From assembly GCF_017876315.1 (NCBI RefSeq), contig NZ_JAGINU010000001.1:1364001-1428000 (forward strand): 64,000 nucleotides of DNA, written 5' to 3'. Position 1 is the stretch's first letter, and each line of letters opens with the position of its first letter. A program made the translations under genes and the position numbers. The DNA comes from Pseudonocardia parietis. Its GTDB lineage: Bacteria > Actinomycetota > Actinomycetes > Mycobacteriales > Pseudonocardiaceae. This document shows positions 40,830-49,603 of the stretch, in pieces. Under the pieces are notes generated by a model, which was not told where the DNA came from, ran no database searches, and was given only the letters and a program-made list of their open reading frames with translations.

Positions 40830-42152
40830 GTGAGCAGTGTGAGCAACCCCGAGCCGACGGAGTCCGCCCGCCTCTTCAAGCGGGCGGCGGAGGTGATCCC
40901 GGGCGGGGTGAACTCCCCGGTCCGGGCGTTCAACTCGGTCGGCGGCACCCCGCGTTTCATGGTGTCCGGGCAGGGCTGCCGGCTGACCGACGCCGACGGC
41001 GGGACGTACGTCGACCTGGTGTCCTCCTGGGGGCCGATGATCCTCGGGCACGCCCACCCGGCCGTCGTCGAGGCGGTGCGGTCCGCGGCGTCGCAGGGAC
41101 TGTCGTTCGGCACCCCGACCCCGGGGGAGAGCGACCTGGCCGCCGCGATCGTCGACCGCACCCCGGTCGAGCAGGTCCGGCTGGTCAACTCCGGCACCGA
41201 GGCCACGATGAGCGCGATCCGCCTCGCCCGCGGCATCACCGGCCGCAGCGTGATCGTGAAGTTCTCCGGCTGCTACCACGGCCACGTCGACGCGCTGCTC
41301 GCCGACGCCGGCTCCGGCATCGCCACGCTCGGCCTGCCGACCAGCCCGGGCGTCACCGGCGCACAGGCCGCGGACACCGTGGTGCTCCCGTACAACGACC
41401 TCGACGCCGTACGGCGGGTCTTCGCCGAGCGCGGCTCCGAGATCGCCTGCGTGATCACCGAGGCCGCGGCCGGGAACATGGGCGTCGTCCCGCCGGTCGA
41501 GGGGTTCAACGCCGGGCTGCGCGAGATCGCCCACGCCCACGGCGCGCTGCTGGTGATCGACGAGGTGATGACCGGCTTCCGCGCGTCGAAGCAGGGCTGG
41601 TTCGGCTGCGACGGCGTCGCCGGGGACCTCTACACCTTCGGCAAGGTCATGTCCGGCGGGCTCCCGGCCGCCGCGTTCGGCGGCTCGGTCCAGCACATGT
41701 CGTACCTCGCCCCGGCCGGGCCGGTCTACCAGGCGGGAACCCTGGCCGGGAACCCGGTCGCGGTCGCCGCCGGGCTCACCACGCTGCGCAACGCCGACGA
41801 CGCCGCCTACGCCACCCTGGCGGCCAATGCCGACCGGATCGGCCACATGGTCACCGAGGCACTGACGAAGGAGGGCGTCGCGCACACGGTGCAGTACGCG
41901 GGCACCATGTTCTCGCCGTTCTTCGCCGACACGCCCGTCACCGGCTACGCCGACGCGCAGGCCGCCGAGACCTGGCGCCACCCGGCGTTCTTCCACGCGC
42001 TGCTCGACCACGGCGTCTACACACCGCCGTCGGCGTTCGAGGGCTGGTTCGTCTCCACCGCCCTGGACGACGACGCGTTCGCGCAGATCGAGACCGCGCT
42101 GTCCGCCGCCGCGAAGGCCGCCGCGACCGCCACCCGCCCGGACGGGGCCTGA
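40830..42152 (+). CDS. hemL: Glutamate-1-semialdehyde 2,1-aminomutase
   Basis: A 440-residue PLP enzyme that turns glutamate-1-semialdehyde into 5-aminolevulinate, the product passed to HemB. Motifs are [57 protein letters not shown], the PLP lysine in [17 protein letters not shown], and [19 protein letters not shown] 40830 gives the standard N-terminus. The phosphoglycerate-mutase-like gene begins 2 nt after its stop. Confidence 0.97.
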   Translation: MSSVSNPEPTESARLFKRAAEVIPGGVNSPVRAFNSVGGTPRFMVSGQGCRLTDADGGTYVDLVSSWGPMILGHAHPAVVEAVRSAASQGLSFGTPTPGESDLAAAIVDRTPVEQVRLVNSGTEATMSAIRLARGITGRSVIVKFSGCYHGHVDALLADAGSGIATLGLPTSPGVTGAQAADTVVLPYNDLDAVRRVFAERGSEIACVITEAAAGNMGVVPPVEGFNAGLREIAHAHGALLVIDEVMTGFRASKQGWFGCDGVAGDLYTFGKVMSGGLPAAAFGGSVQHMSYLAPAGPVYQAGTLAGNPVAVAAGLTTLRNADDAAYATLAANADRIGHMVTEALTKEGVAHTVQYAGTMFSPFFADTPVTGYADAQAAETWRHPAFFHALLDHGVYTPPSAFEGWFVSTALDDDAFAQIETALSAAAKAAATATRPDGA

Positions 42153-42154
42153 GC

Positions 42155-42814
42155 GTGGGTGATCGGACCAGTCCCGCCCCCGAGGGGCCGGCGACCGTCG
42201 TGCACCTGCTGCGCCACGGCGAGGTGCACAACCCCGAGAAGCTGCTCTACGGCCGCCGCCCCGGCTACCGGCTCTCCGACCTCGGCGAGGCCCAGGCGAA
42301 GACGGTCGCCGTGCACCTCGGCGAGAACGACGTCGCCGCCGTCGTCGCCTCCTCGCTGCTGCGTGCCCAGCAGACCGCGCAGCCGATCGCGGACGCGCAC
42401 GGCGTGGAGATCACCACCGACGACGGGCTCATCGAGTCCGGCAACCTGTTCGAGGGCAAGAGCTTCGCGGTCGGGGACGGCGCGCTGCGGCATCCGCAGG
42501 CATGGCGGCTGCTGCGCAACCCGTTCACCCCGTCCTGGGGCGAGCCGTACCGCGCCATCGCGCACCGGATGCTGGGCGCGGTGCACGCGGCCCGGCTGCT
42601 CGCGCCCGGCCGGGAGATCGTCTGCGTCTCCCACCAGCTGCCGATCTGGACCCTGCGCCGCTACCTGCTCGGACAGCGGCTCTGGCACGACCCGCGCCGC
42701 CGGCAGTGCTCGCTGGCCTCGTTGACCAGCATCGAGTTCACCGGCGCCCGGGTGACCGGCCTGCGCTACAGCGAACCGGCCGGGTCGAGCGGTGCGATGG
42801 TGGCCGGGGCATGA
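42155..42814 (+). CDS. Histidine phosphatase family protein (phosphoglycerate-mutase-like)
   Basis: A 219-residue phosphohistidine phosphatase. The nucleophile is in VVHLLRHGEVHNPEKLLYGR; AQQTAQPIADAHG, the acid residue in LIESGNLFEG and the second histidine in CVSHQLPIWTLRRYL follow. It is the counterpart of Rv0525, between hemL and the cytochrome c maturation genes. The substrate is unknown; it is too distant from GpmA (15066) to be the glycolytic mutase. Its stop overlaps the thioredoxin gene start (ATGA). Confidence 0.88.
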   Translation: MGDRTSPAPEGPATVVHLLRHGEVHNPEKLLYGRRPGYRLSDLGEAQAKTVAVHLGENDVAAVVASSLLRAQQTAQPIADAHGVEITTDDGLIESGNLFEGKSFAVGDGALRHPQAWRLLRNPFTPSWGEPYRAIAHRMLGAVHAARLLAPGREIVCVSHQLPIWTLRRYLLGQRLWHDPRRRQCSLASLTSIEFTGARVTGLRYSEPAGSSGAMVAGA

Positions 42815-43437
42815 GGCCGTTCCGCCTGCGCGCCTCCCGCGTCCTGCCGGTCATGCTCGGGGTGCTGCTGCTGGTCGCGGGCTGCGGTGTCGGCCGGGAC
42901 GCCGTCGGGTCCGGGCCGCAGGAGTTCCAGTTCGTCGCCCCGGGTGGGGAGACCCGGATCACCTACGACCCGCCGCAGAGCCGCAGCAAGATCACCGACC
43001 TGCGCGGCGAGAGCCTGCTCGAACCCGGTACCGAGGTCGGGATCGCCGACTACCCCGGCCGGATCCGCGTGATCAACATCTGGGGATCCTGGTGCGGCCC
43101 CTGCCGCACCGAGGCACCGGAGCTGCAGGCCGTCGCCGAGGCCGCCCGGGAGGACGCGGTGGTGCTCGGCATCGACGTCCGCGACGACCGCCAGGCCGCG
43201 GCGGACTTCATGAACGCCCGCGGGCTGACCTACGACTCGATCTACGACCCGTCCGGCCGCACGCTGGCCCGGCTCGACGGCTACCCGCGCAACGTCGTCC
43301 CGTCGACGATCGTGCTGGACCGCCAGGCCCGGGTCGCCGCGGTGTTCCTGACCCCGGTCGGGAGCTCGGACCTGCTGCCGCTGATCACGAAGCTGGCCGC
43401 CGAACCCGCGCCGCCCGCCCCGGCCGGGACCGGCTGA
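42811..43437 (+). CDS. TlpA/ResA-like thioredoxin lipoprotein
   Basis: A 208-residue secreted thiol-disulfide protein. The signal peptide ends in the lipobox LLVAGC at about residue 25, so it is anchored outside the membrane. The redox site is WGSWCGPCRTEAPEL, and PSTIVLDRQARVAAVF has the cis-proline. It should keep apocytochrome c cysteines reduced for heme attachment, receiving electrons from CcdA encoded next. ATG 42811 overlaps the previous stop. Confidence 0.93.
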   Translation: MRPFRLRASRVLPVMLGVLLLVAGCGVGRDAVGSGPQEFQFVAPGGETRITYDPPQSRSKITDLRGESLLEPGTEVGIADYPGRIRVINIWGSWCGPCRTEAPELQAVAEAAREDAVVLGIDVRDDRQAAADFMNARGLTYDSIYDPSGRTLARLDGYPRNVVPSTIVLDRQARVAAVFLTPVGSSDLLPLITKLAAEPAPPAPAGTG

Positions 43438-43460
43438 CCCTCCGCGCCCACGCGGTTGCA

Positions 43461-43473
43461 CTACACGTTGTAG
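43461..43473. promoter_or_regulatory. Dyad CTACA-cgt-TGTAG before ccdA
   Basis: A perfect 13-bp dyad lies 46 nt before the ccdA start. The likely ccdA -10 TACCCT is at 43506-43511, so the dyad would sit near the -50 to -35 region. TACA...TGTA sites are used by BlaI/MecI/CopY-type repressors, but with another spacing; the link is only suggestive. Confidence 0.4.
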
Positions 43474-43518
43474 AACCCGCTGACCGTTGCGGCGTGTCGT
43501 CCTTCTACCCTGGATCCG

Positions 43519-44412
43519 ATGGACGCGACGACGACGCTGGCGATCTCGGGGCCGCTGCTGCTCGCAGCGCTGGTCTCGGTGGCCGCCGGCCTGGTCAGTT
43601 TCGCGTCCCCGTGCGTGGTCCCGCTGGTCCCCGGCTACCTCGCCTACCTGGCCGGGCTGGTCGGCGCGCAGTCGCCCCCGGTGACCCCGGCCGAGGCCCG
43701 CGACCGCGCGGCGGCCCGCCGTGCGGGAAGCGACCCGGCACTCACGTCAGCGGATCCCGCCCCCGCCGATCCCGCCCCCGCCGATCCCGCCCCCGCCGAT
43801 TCCGCAGCCGTCGTGGCGCCCCGTTCCGACGGTCGCTGGCGCGTCGCCGGGGCCGCCCTGCTGTTCGTCGCAGGGTTCACCGTCGTCTTCGGCGCGATCA
43901 TGGTCGGGGCCGTGTGGCTGTCCGACGTGCTGATCGACAACGAGGCCCTGCTGCAGCGGATCGGCGGCGTCGTGATGATCGTGATGGGGCTGGCGTTCGC
44001 CGGTCTCATCCCGGCGCTGCAGCGCGAGTACCGCTCGCACTGGACCCCGCGGGCCGGGCTGGCCGGCGCGCCGCTGCTCGGCGCGGTCTTCGGGCTCGGC
44101 TGGGTGCCCTGCATCGGCCCGACGCTGGCCGGAGTGGTCGCCGTCGCCGCCGGGACCGGTGGCGGGTCGTTCCGCGGCGTCGTGCTGATCCTGGCCTACT
44201 GCGCCGGGCTCGGGCTCCCGTTCGTGCTCATCGCGCTCGGTGCGACCCGTGCGGTCGAGGCGCTGGGCAGGCTGCGCCGGCACACCAGGGCGATCCAGGT
44301 CGCCGGTGGTGTGCTGCTGATGGCGGTCGGTGCGCTGCTGGTCTCCGGTCTGTGGGCGCAGTGGCTCGTGAAACTACAGGTCTCGATCGCCGGGTTCACC
44401 CCGCCCATCTAG
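43519..44412 (+). CDS. ccdA: Cytochrome c biogenesis protein CcdA (thiol electron carrier)
   Basis: A 297-residue membrane protein of six helices that passes electrons from cytoplasmic thioredoxin to the outside. Its paired cysteines are in FASPCVVPLVPGYLAYLAG and GWVPCIGPTLAG. Between helix 1 and 2 is an unusual 50-residue Ala/Pro/Asp-rich insertion with three identical DPAPA repeats. ATG 43519 follows TACCCT at 7 nt. resB starts at the next base after the stop, giving one operon ccdA-resB-ccsB. Confidence 0.94.
   Translation: MDATTTLAISGPLLLAALVSVAAGLVSFASPCVVPLVPGYLAYLAGLVGAQSPPVTPAEARDRAAARRAGSDPALTSADPAPADPAPADPAPADSAAVVAPRSDGRWRVAGAALLFVAGFTVVFGAIMVGAVWLSDVLIDNEALLQRIGGVVMIVMGLAFAGLIPALQREYRSHWTPRAGLAGAPLLGAVFGLGWVPCIGPTLAGVVAVAAGTGGGSFRGVVLILAYCAGLGLPFVLIALGATRAVEALGRLRRHTRAIQVAGGVLLMAVGALLVSGLWAQWLVKLQVSIAGFTPPI
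43753..43797 (+). repeat. Three identical 15-bp tandem repeats in ccdA (D-P-A-P-A)
   Basis: The unit GATCCCGCCCCCGCC occurs three times without change, followed by a degenerate fourth. It is in frame and lengthens the loop after helix 1 of CcdA. Identity at all positions points to recent slippage. Confidence 0.9.
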
Positions 44413-46050
44413 ATGAGCTCCCCGCCGACCGCCCCGCCGCAGCCGCCCGTGACCACGCCGGACGGCGAGCCTCCCCGCCGCAGCGGCCCGCTCGGTGCGG
44501 CGGGGGCCTTCCTGCGCAACACCTGGCGCGGGCTGACCAGCATGCGCACCGCGCTGGTCCTGCTGTTCCTGCTGGCCCTGGCCGCACTGCCGGGCGCACT
44601 GCTGCCGCAGCGCTCGCTGAACGCGTTCCTGGTCGACGACTTCTACGCCGACCACCCGACGGCGGCGCCGATCGTCGAGGCGCTGGGCGGGTTCGAGGTG
44701 TTCGCCAGCCCGTGGTTCGCCGCGATCTACCTGCTGCTGATGATCTCGCTGGTCGGATGCGTGCTGCCGCGCTCGCTGGAGTACTGGCGCGGGATGCGGC
44801 AGGCGCCCGTCGTGACCCCGCGCAACCTCTCCCGGCTCCCGCACCATGCGAGCGCCGACGTTGCCGACGATCCGGACGCCGTGCTCGAGCGCACCCGCAC
44901 GATGCTGCGCGGCTGGCGCAAGGCCGAGCACACCGAGCCCGGCGGCGCGCGGACGATCTCCGCGGAGCGCGGCTACCTGCGCGAGACCGGCAACCTCGTC
45001 TTCCACCTGAGCCTGATCGGGATCCTGCTCGGCCTGGCGGGCGGGAAGATGTACGGCTACGAGGGCGATGTGATCGTCCACGCGGACGGCTCGGAGTTCT
45101 GCAACAGCTCGATCCTCGGCTACGACACCTTCCGGGCCGGGCTGCGCGTCGACGGCACCGATCTCAACGAGTTCTGCGTGCGCGTCGACCGGTTCGCCGG
45201 AACCTGGCTGCCGAACGGGCAGCCGGCGACGTTCGGCGCGGAGATCGCCCACCAGACCGGCTCGGACCTGCGCAACGGCGTCACCTCCTGGCGTCCGGGG
45301 GAGATCTCGGTCAACCACCCGCTGCGCACCGACGGCGACCGGGTCTACCTGACCGGTTACGGCTACGCGCCGGAGTTCACGGTGACCTGGCCGGACGGGC
45401 AGAGCCGCAGCAGCGACGTCCAGTGGCGGCCGGTGGACCAGAGCGGCACCCAGCTCTCCGAGGGCGCCACCAAGTTCGAGCGGCCCGGCGTCGAGGATCC
45501 CGAGGTGCGGCGCACCACGCAGATCGCGGTGACCGGCACGTTCGCCCCGACCGGGGCGATCGACCAGGAGGGTGCCCTGGCCTCGGTGCACCCGGACCTG
45601 CGGGCTCCGACGGCGGACGTCGACGTGATGCTCGGGGATCTCGGCATCGACGACGGCCGCGGCCAGTCGATCTTCACGGTGGACCAGCAGAAGATCGAGG
45701 ACGGCGAGCTGCGCACCGTCGCCGAGTCCCGGATGGGCATCGGGGACACCGTGACGCTGCCGGACGGCACCGTCGTCCGGTTCGACGGCGTGACGCCGTG
45801 GGTGAACCTGCAGGTGGGCCACGACCCGGGGCAGAGCTGGGTACTGCTCGCCGCGATCGTGATGGTGGGCGGCCTGGCGCTGTCCCTGTCGATCAAGCGG
45901 CGCCGCTTCTGGGTGCGCGTCCGCCCGATCGAGGGTGGTAGCCGGATCGAGCTCGGCGGCCTGGCCCGGACCGACCGGGCGGGATACGGCGAGGAGTTCG
46001 ACCGGCTCTCGGCCGGACTGCTCGAACCGACGGACAAGAAGGACGGTTGA
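44413..46050 (+). CDS. resB: Cytochrome c biogenesis protein ResB (Ccs1)
   Basis: A 545-residue System II cytochrome c synthetase subunit. Helices are TALVLLFLLALAALPGALLP, FAAIYLLLMISLVGCVLPRS, LVFHLSLIGILLGLAGG and a C-terminal WVLLAAIVMVGGLALSLSI, with a large outer domain of about 300 residues between helices 3 and 4. ResB and CcsB together bring heme outside and attach it to CXXCH cytochromes. ATG 44413 abuts the ccdA stop. Confidence 0.94.
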   Translation: MSSPPTAPPQPPVTTPDGEPPRRSGPLGAAGAFLRNTWRGLTSMRTALVLLFLLALAALPGALLPQRSLNAFLVDDFYADHPTAAPIVEALGGFEVFASPWFAAIYLLLMISLVGCVLPRSLEYWRGMRQAPVVTPRNLSRLPHHASADVADDPDAVLERTRTMLRGWRKAEHTEPGGARTISAERGYLRETGNLVFHLSLIGILLGLAGGKMYGYEGDVIVHADGSEFCNSSILGYDTFRAGLRVDGTDLNEFCVRVDRFAGTWLPNGQPATFGAEIAHQTGSDLRNGVTSWRPGEISVNHPLRTDGDRVYLTGYGYAPEFTVTWPDGQSRSSDVQWRPVDQSGTQLSEGATKFERPGVEDPEVRRTTQIAVTGTFAPTGAIDQEGALASVHPDLRAPTADVDVMLGDLGIDDGRGQSIFTVDQQKIEDGELRTVAESRMGIGDTVTLPDGTVVRFDGVTPWVNLQVGHDPGQSWVLLAAIVMVGGLALSLSIKRRRFWVRVRPIEGGSRIELGGLARTDRAGYGEEFDRLSAGLLEPTDKKDG

Positions 46051-46055
46051 CACCG

Positions 46056-47009
46056 ATGCTCGTCGATCCGATCACCTCCATGTGGAGCGACCGGTTGTTC
46101 CAGGCGACGCTCGTCGTGCTGATCCTGGCGCTGGTGTTCACCTCGCTGGAGTACGCCGCGTCCCGGGTCGCCCGGGTGGCGCGGAAGGAGCCGGCGGCCG
46201 TCGGTGCGGGAGCCGGCGGGTCGTCCACGGAACCGGACGACGGTGTGGCCGGGAAGCGCCCGACCCGCCCGCGGTCCGACCGCTACGGCCGGATCGGTGT
46301 CTCGCTGATGATCCTGGCGGTGCTGCTGCACGCCGGTTCGATCGTGCTGCGCGGGCTGGCCACCTACCGCTGGCCGCTGGGCAACATGTACGAGTTCACC
46401 TCGGCGCTGTGCCTGATGGCGGTCGGCGCCTGGCTGGTGCTCGTCTACCGGCACCCGGCGCTGCGCCCGGCCGGTGTGTTCGTGCTGACGCCGGTCCTGC
46501 TGCTGATGTTCGTCACCGGCACCGTGCTCTACGCCGAGGCCGCGCCGGTCGTCCCCGCCCTGCAGTCGTACTGGATCATCATTCACGTCACGACGATCAC
46601 GCTGGCGTCCGGGATGATGCTCGTCCCCGGCGTGGCCAGCCTGTTGTTCCTGATGAAGCGCAACGAGCGTCCGGCCGCGCTGGCCGCGAAGCTGCCGGGT
46701 GCGGAGATGCTCGACCGGCTGGCGTACCGGGTGACGGTGCTGGCGTTCCCGCTCTACACGTTCGGCATCATCACCGGCGCCGTGTGGGCCGAGGCGGCCT
46801 GGGGCCGGTTCTGGGGCTGGGACCCGAAGGAGACGGTCGCGTTCGTCGCCTGGGTGTTGTACGCCGCCTACCTGCATGCCCGGGCCACGGCCGGGTGGCG
46901 TTCCTCGCGTGCCGCCTGGATCAACTCCGCAGGTTTCGCCACGATCGTGTTCAATCTGTTCTTCATCAACATGGTGGTAGCCGGGCTGCACTCGTACGCA
47001 GGGGTGTGA
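46056..47009 (+). CDS. ccsB: Cytochrome c biogenesis protein CcsB (CcsA/ResC heme handler)
   Basis: A 317-residue membrane protein with about eight helices. The tryptophan-rich heme site is WGRFWGWDPKETVAFVAW, and histidines in IIIHVTTITLA and NMVVAGLHSY are likely axial ligands. It delivers heme to the outer face and ligates it with ResB. ATG 46056 has AAGAAGGACGG about 11 nt upstream; a TTG at 46047 overlapping the resB stop is a less usual alternative. Confidence 0.94.
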   Translation: MLVDPITSMWSDRLFQATLVVLILALVFTSLEYAASRVARVARKEPAAVGAGAGGSSTEPDDGVAGKRPTRPRSDRYGRIGVSLMILAVLLHAGSIVLRGLATYRWPLGNMYEFTSALCLMAVGAWLVLVYRHPALRPAGVFVLTPVLLLMFVTGTVLYAEAAPVVPALQSYWIIIHVTTITLASGMMLVPGVASLLFLMKRNERPAALAAKLPGAEMLDRLAYRVTVLAFPLYTFGIITGAVWAEAAWGRFWGWDPKETVAFVAWVLYAAYLHARATAGWRSSRAAWINSAGFATIVFNLFFINMVVAGLHSYAGV

Positions 47010-47052
47010 GGCGCCTCGACCACTGCGTTCGGCACGGCTACCGTCGTCTCAC

Positions 47053-49578
47053 GTGAGCGAGAACGGTTCCGACGAGCAGCCCGACGGGTCGGTCGGCCGC
47101 TACGTGCGGGAACGCTGGGGCGCGGCAGACACCGCCGGGCGGTCCTTCGGACGGCGTCGCCGCGCCGGGGCCGACGACGGAACGCAGCCGGGTTCCGCAG
47201 CGCAACCCGACGCCGCGGGCCGGGCCGAGACGCCCGAGCCGCGCCAACCGTCCGCGGCCGAGCGGGCGGCGTCGGCCCCGGCGCCCGGCCGGGCCGCCGT
47301 CGGCACGCAGACCCCGCCCGCCGGTTCGGCCTGGGGCACCGAGCTGCCCGAGATCGACGACGAGCTGCTCGACGAGATCGATCCGCGCACCCCGCCGCAC
47401 GGGCTGGACCTCTCCGCCCTGCGCGCCTCCGGCGATGACCCGGAGCCCGGGTCGCGCGGCGGCACGGAGGAGGGCCGGCACCACGCGGGCGCCGGTTCCG
47501 CCCCGGAGTTCACCTCGCACGACCACGGCCCCGACGACACCGGGATCTACCGCGCCGGCGGGGGAGACGAGCCGGAGTCGTGGTGGGCTGTTCCCGGGTC
47601 CGGTGGTCACACCGACGACCCGGACGGCACCGTGATCTGGCGCCGGCCGGAGCCGCCCGTCGACGAGAGCACCACGGCGCCCGGCGCCCCGTCGGCGCCC
47701 GGCGCCCCGTCGAGGGCCGGGTCCCCGGCCGGCTCGGATCCGGTGACGGACGATGAGTCCGCGCCGTCGGCGCCGTTCGAGGAGCGCGTGCCGTCCGAGG
47801 AGCGCGTGCTGTCCGACGAGGGTGGACCGTCCGGCCAGGGCACGCTCTCCGGTGAGCGTGCGCCGTCCGGGCAGGGCGTGTCGGGGGCCCCGAGCCGGCA
47901 GGGCGAGGGTGCTCGCGGCGCCGGGCATGGCGCGACGCTGTTCGACGACGGATCCGGCGCGGGAACCGGACGGGCGACAGACGCGGATCACCCCGGGGCC
48001 CGCTCGGCGTCCGGTGTCGCAGACGGTGACGAAGCTCACTCGCGAGGCGACGGCGCTCCCGGGAACGACCGGCCGTGGGCCGACGCCAACTCGGTGAGCG
48101 ACACCCAGCCGCGGGCGGACGCTCACCCGGTGAGCGACGCGCAGCCGCGGGCGGACGCCTACCCGGTGAGCGAAGCGCAGCCGCAGGCCGACTCCCACTC
48201 GGTGGGCGACGCGCAGCCGCGGGCCGACTCCCACTCGGTGGGCGACGCGCAGCCGCGGGCGGACTCTGACTCGGTGAGCGATACCCAGCCGCGAGCCGAC
48301 GCCCATCCAGTGAGCGACACCCCGCCGCGAGCCGACGCTCACCCGGTGAGCGATGACCGGCCGCGGGCTGAGGCTCCCCCGGTGAGGGACGCCCGTCCGG
48401 AGGTCGACACCGGCCCGTCCACCGCTCGCCAGGAGAACGCCGCCCGTCCGCGTGGCGCGTCCACCGACCGGCCGTGGCGGAGTTCCTGGGACCACGAGGC
48501 CGCCGAACGCGACGCCCGGGAGGGCGGTCCCCGGCGCACGTCCACCGGCTCGGTCCGGTCGCGCCCGAGCCCGGGGTCCGGCTCGCCGCGCCCCCGCTGG
48601 ACCGCGCCCGAAGCGGTCGAAGCGCGGTCCGCGCAGCACCGCCGCGGCGACGAACCGCACGGCGCACTGGACCTCGCACCGTCGCGGACCTCGCACAGCA
48701 CGCGCCGCCCGCCGACGAGCGGCTGGCGCAGGCTCGTCTACCTGCTCACCGGCGGGCTGGTGAACCCGGGGGAGAGTCCCGCGGAGGTGCACCGTCGCGA
48801 CCTCGTCTCCCGGCTGAACCGGCCGCTGATCAACTCACACAAGATCGCGATGCTGAGCCTCAAGGGCGGGGTCGGGAAGACCACGGTCACGGCCACGCTG
48901 GGGGCGACGTTCGCCTCCCACCGCGGGGACCGGGTCGTCGCGGTCGACGCGAACCCCGACCGCGGCACGCTCAGCCAGAAGATCCCGCTGGAGACGACCG
49001 CGACCGTCCGGCACCTGCTGCGCGACGCCGACAAGGTCCGCCGCTACACCGACGTGCGGGCCTACACCTCGCAGGGCGTCTCCCGGCTGGAGGTGCTGGC
49101 CAGCGAGCAGGACCCCGCGGTGTCGGAGGCGTTCAGCGAGGAGGACTACCGGCGGGCGGTCGACCTGCTCGAGCACTTCTACAACCTGGTGCTCACCGAC
49201 TGCGGTACCGGGCTGATGCACTCCGCGATGTACGGGGTGCTGGGGATGGCCGACCAGATCGTCATCGTCTCCTCGGGGTCGATCGACGGTGCCCGCAGCG
49301 CCTCGGCGACCCTGGACTGGCTGGATGCGCACGGCTACGGGAGTCTCGTCCGCAACGCCGTCGTCGTGATCAACTCGGTGTACCGGCGGCCCGGCGGCGG
49401 GGTCGACCTCGACCGGGTCGCGGAGCACTTCGCCGGCCGCTGCCGCGCGGTCGTCCGGGTGCCGTTCGACCCGCACCTCGAGGAGGGCGCCGAGATCGAC
49501 CTCGACCGCATCGAGGAGCCGACCCGGACCGCCCTGCTGGAGCTCGCGGCCGCCGTCGCGGACGGCTTCCCCGTCTGA
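47053..49578 (+). CDS. ParA/MinD-like ATPase with long disordered, repeat-bearing N-terminus
   Basis: An 841-residue protein. The first about 580 residues are acidic and disordered, with 9 tandem 12-residue repeats (343-450). The C-terminal 250 residues are a SIMIBI ATPase: deviant Walker A SLKGGVGKTTVTATLG with Lys604, VVAVDANPDRGTL, LVLTDCGTGLMHSAM and IVIVSSGSIDGARSAS. It resembles Rv0530 and the ESX-linked EspI-type proteins that join a Pro/Asp-rich tail to a MinD ATPase. GTG 47053 follows TACCGT at 8 nt. It comes right after the cytochrome c genes; a role in positioning or secretion is possible but unproven. Confidence 0.82.
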   Translation: MSENGSDEQPDGSVGRYVRERWGAADTAGRSFGRRRRAGADDGTQPGSAAQPDAAGRAETPEPRQPSAAERAASAPAPGRAAVGTQTPPAGSAWGTELPEIDDELLDEIDPRTPPHGLDLSALRASGDDPEPGSRGGTEEGRHHAGAGSAPEFTSHDHGPDDTGIYRAGGGDEPESWWAVPGSGGHTDDPDGTVIWRRPEPPVDESTTAPGAPSAPGAPSRAGSPAGSDPVTDDESAPSAPFEERVPSEERVLSDEGGPSGQGTLSGERAPSGQGVSGAPSRQGEGARGAGHGATLFDDGSGAGTGRATDADHPGARSASGVADGDEAHSRGDGAPGNDRPWADANSVSDTQPRADAHPVSDAQPRADAYPVSEAQPQADSHSVGDAQPRADSHSVGDAQPRADSDSVSDTQPRADAHPVSDTPPRADAHPVSDDRPRAEAPPVRDARPEVDTGPSTARQENAARPRGASTDRPWRSSWDHEAAERDAREGGPRRTSTGSVRSRPSPGSGSPRPRWTAPEAVEARSAQHRRGDEPHGALDLAPSRTSHSTRRPPTSGWRRLVYLLTGGLVNPGESPAEVHRRDLVSRLNRPLINSHKIAMLSLKGGVGKTTVTATLGATFASHRGDRVVAVDANPDRGTLSQKIPLETTATVRHLLRDADKVRRYTDVRAYTSQGVSRLEVLASEQDPAVSEAFSEEDYRRAVDLLEHFYNLVLTDCGTGLMHSAMYGVLGMADQIVIVSSGSIDGARSASATLDWLDAHGYGSLVRNAVVVINSVYRRPGGGVDLDRVAEHFAGRCRAVVRVPFDPHLEEGAEIDLDRIEEPTRTALLELAAAVADGFPV
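48079..48402 (+). repeat. Nine 36-bp tandem repeats in the ParA-like gene
   Basis: Nine in-frame 36-nt units encode variants of ADAHPVSDAQPR. Units 4 and 5 (48187-48258) are identical at the DNA level, pointing to a recent duplication, while the ends are more diverged. Copy number probably varies between strains. Confidence 0.9.
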
Positions 49579-49603
49579 CGGTCCGGGAGGCTCGGCCACC
49601 GCA

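Noticed and set aside
48079..48402. Regular 36-bp units considered as a CRISPR array
   Set aside because: The units are directly adjacent without spacers, in frame, and code for a repeated 12-residue motif.
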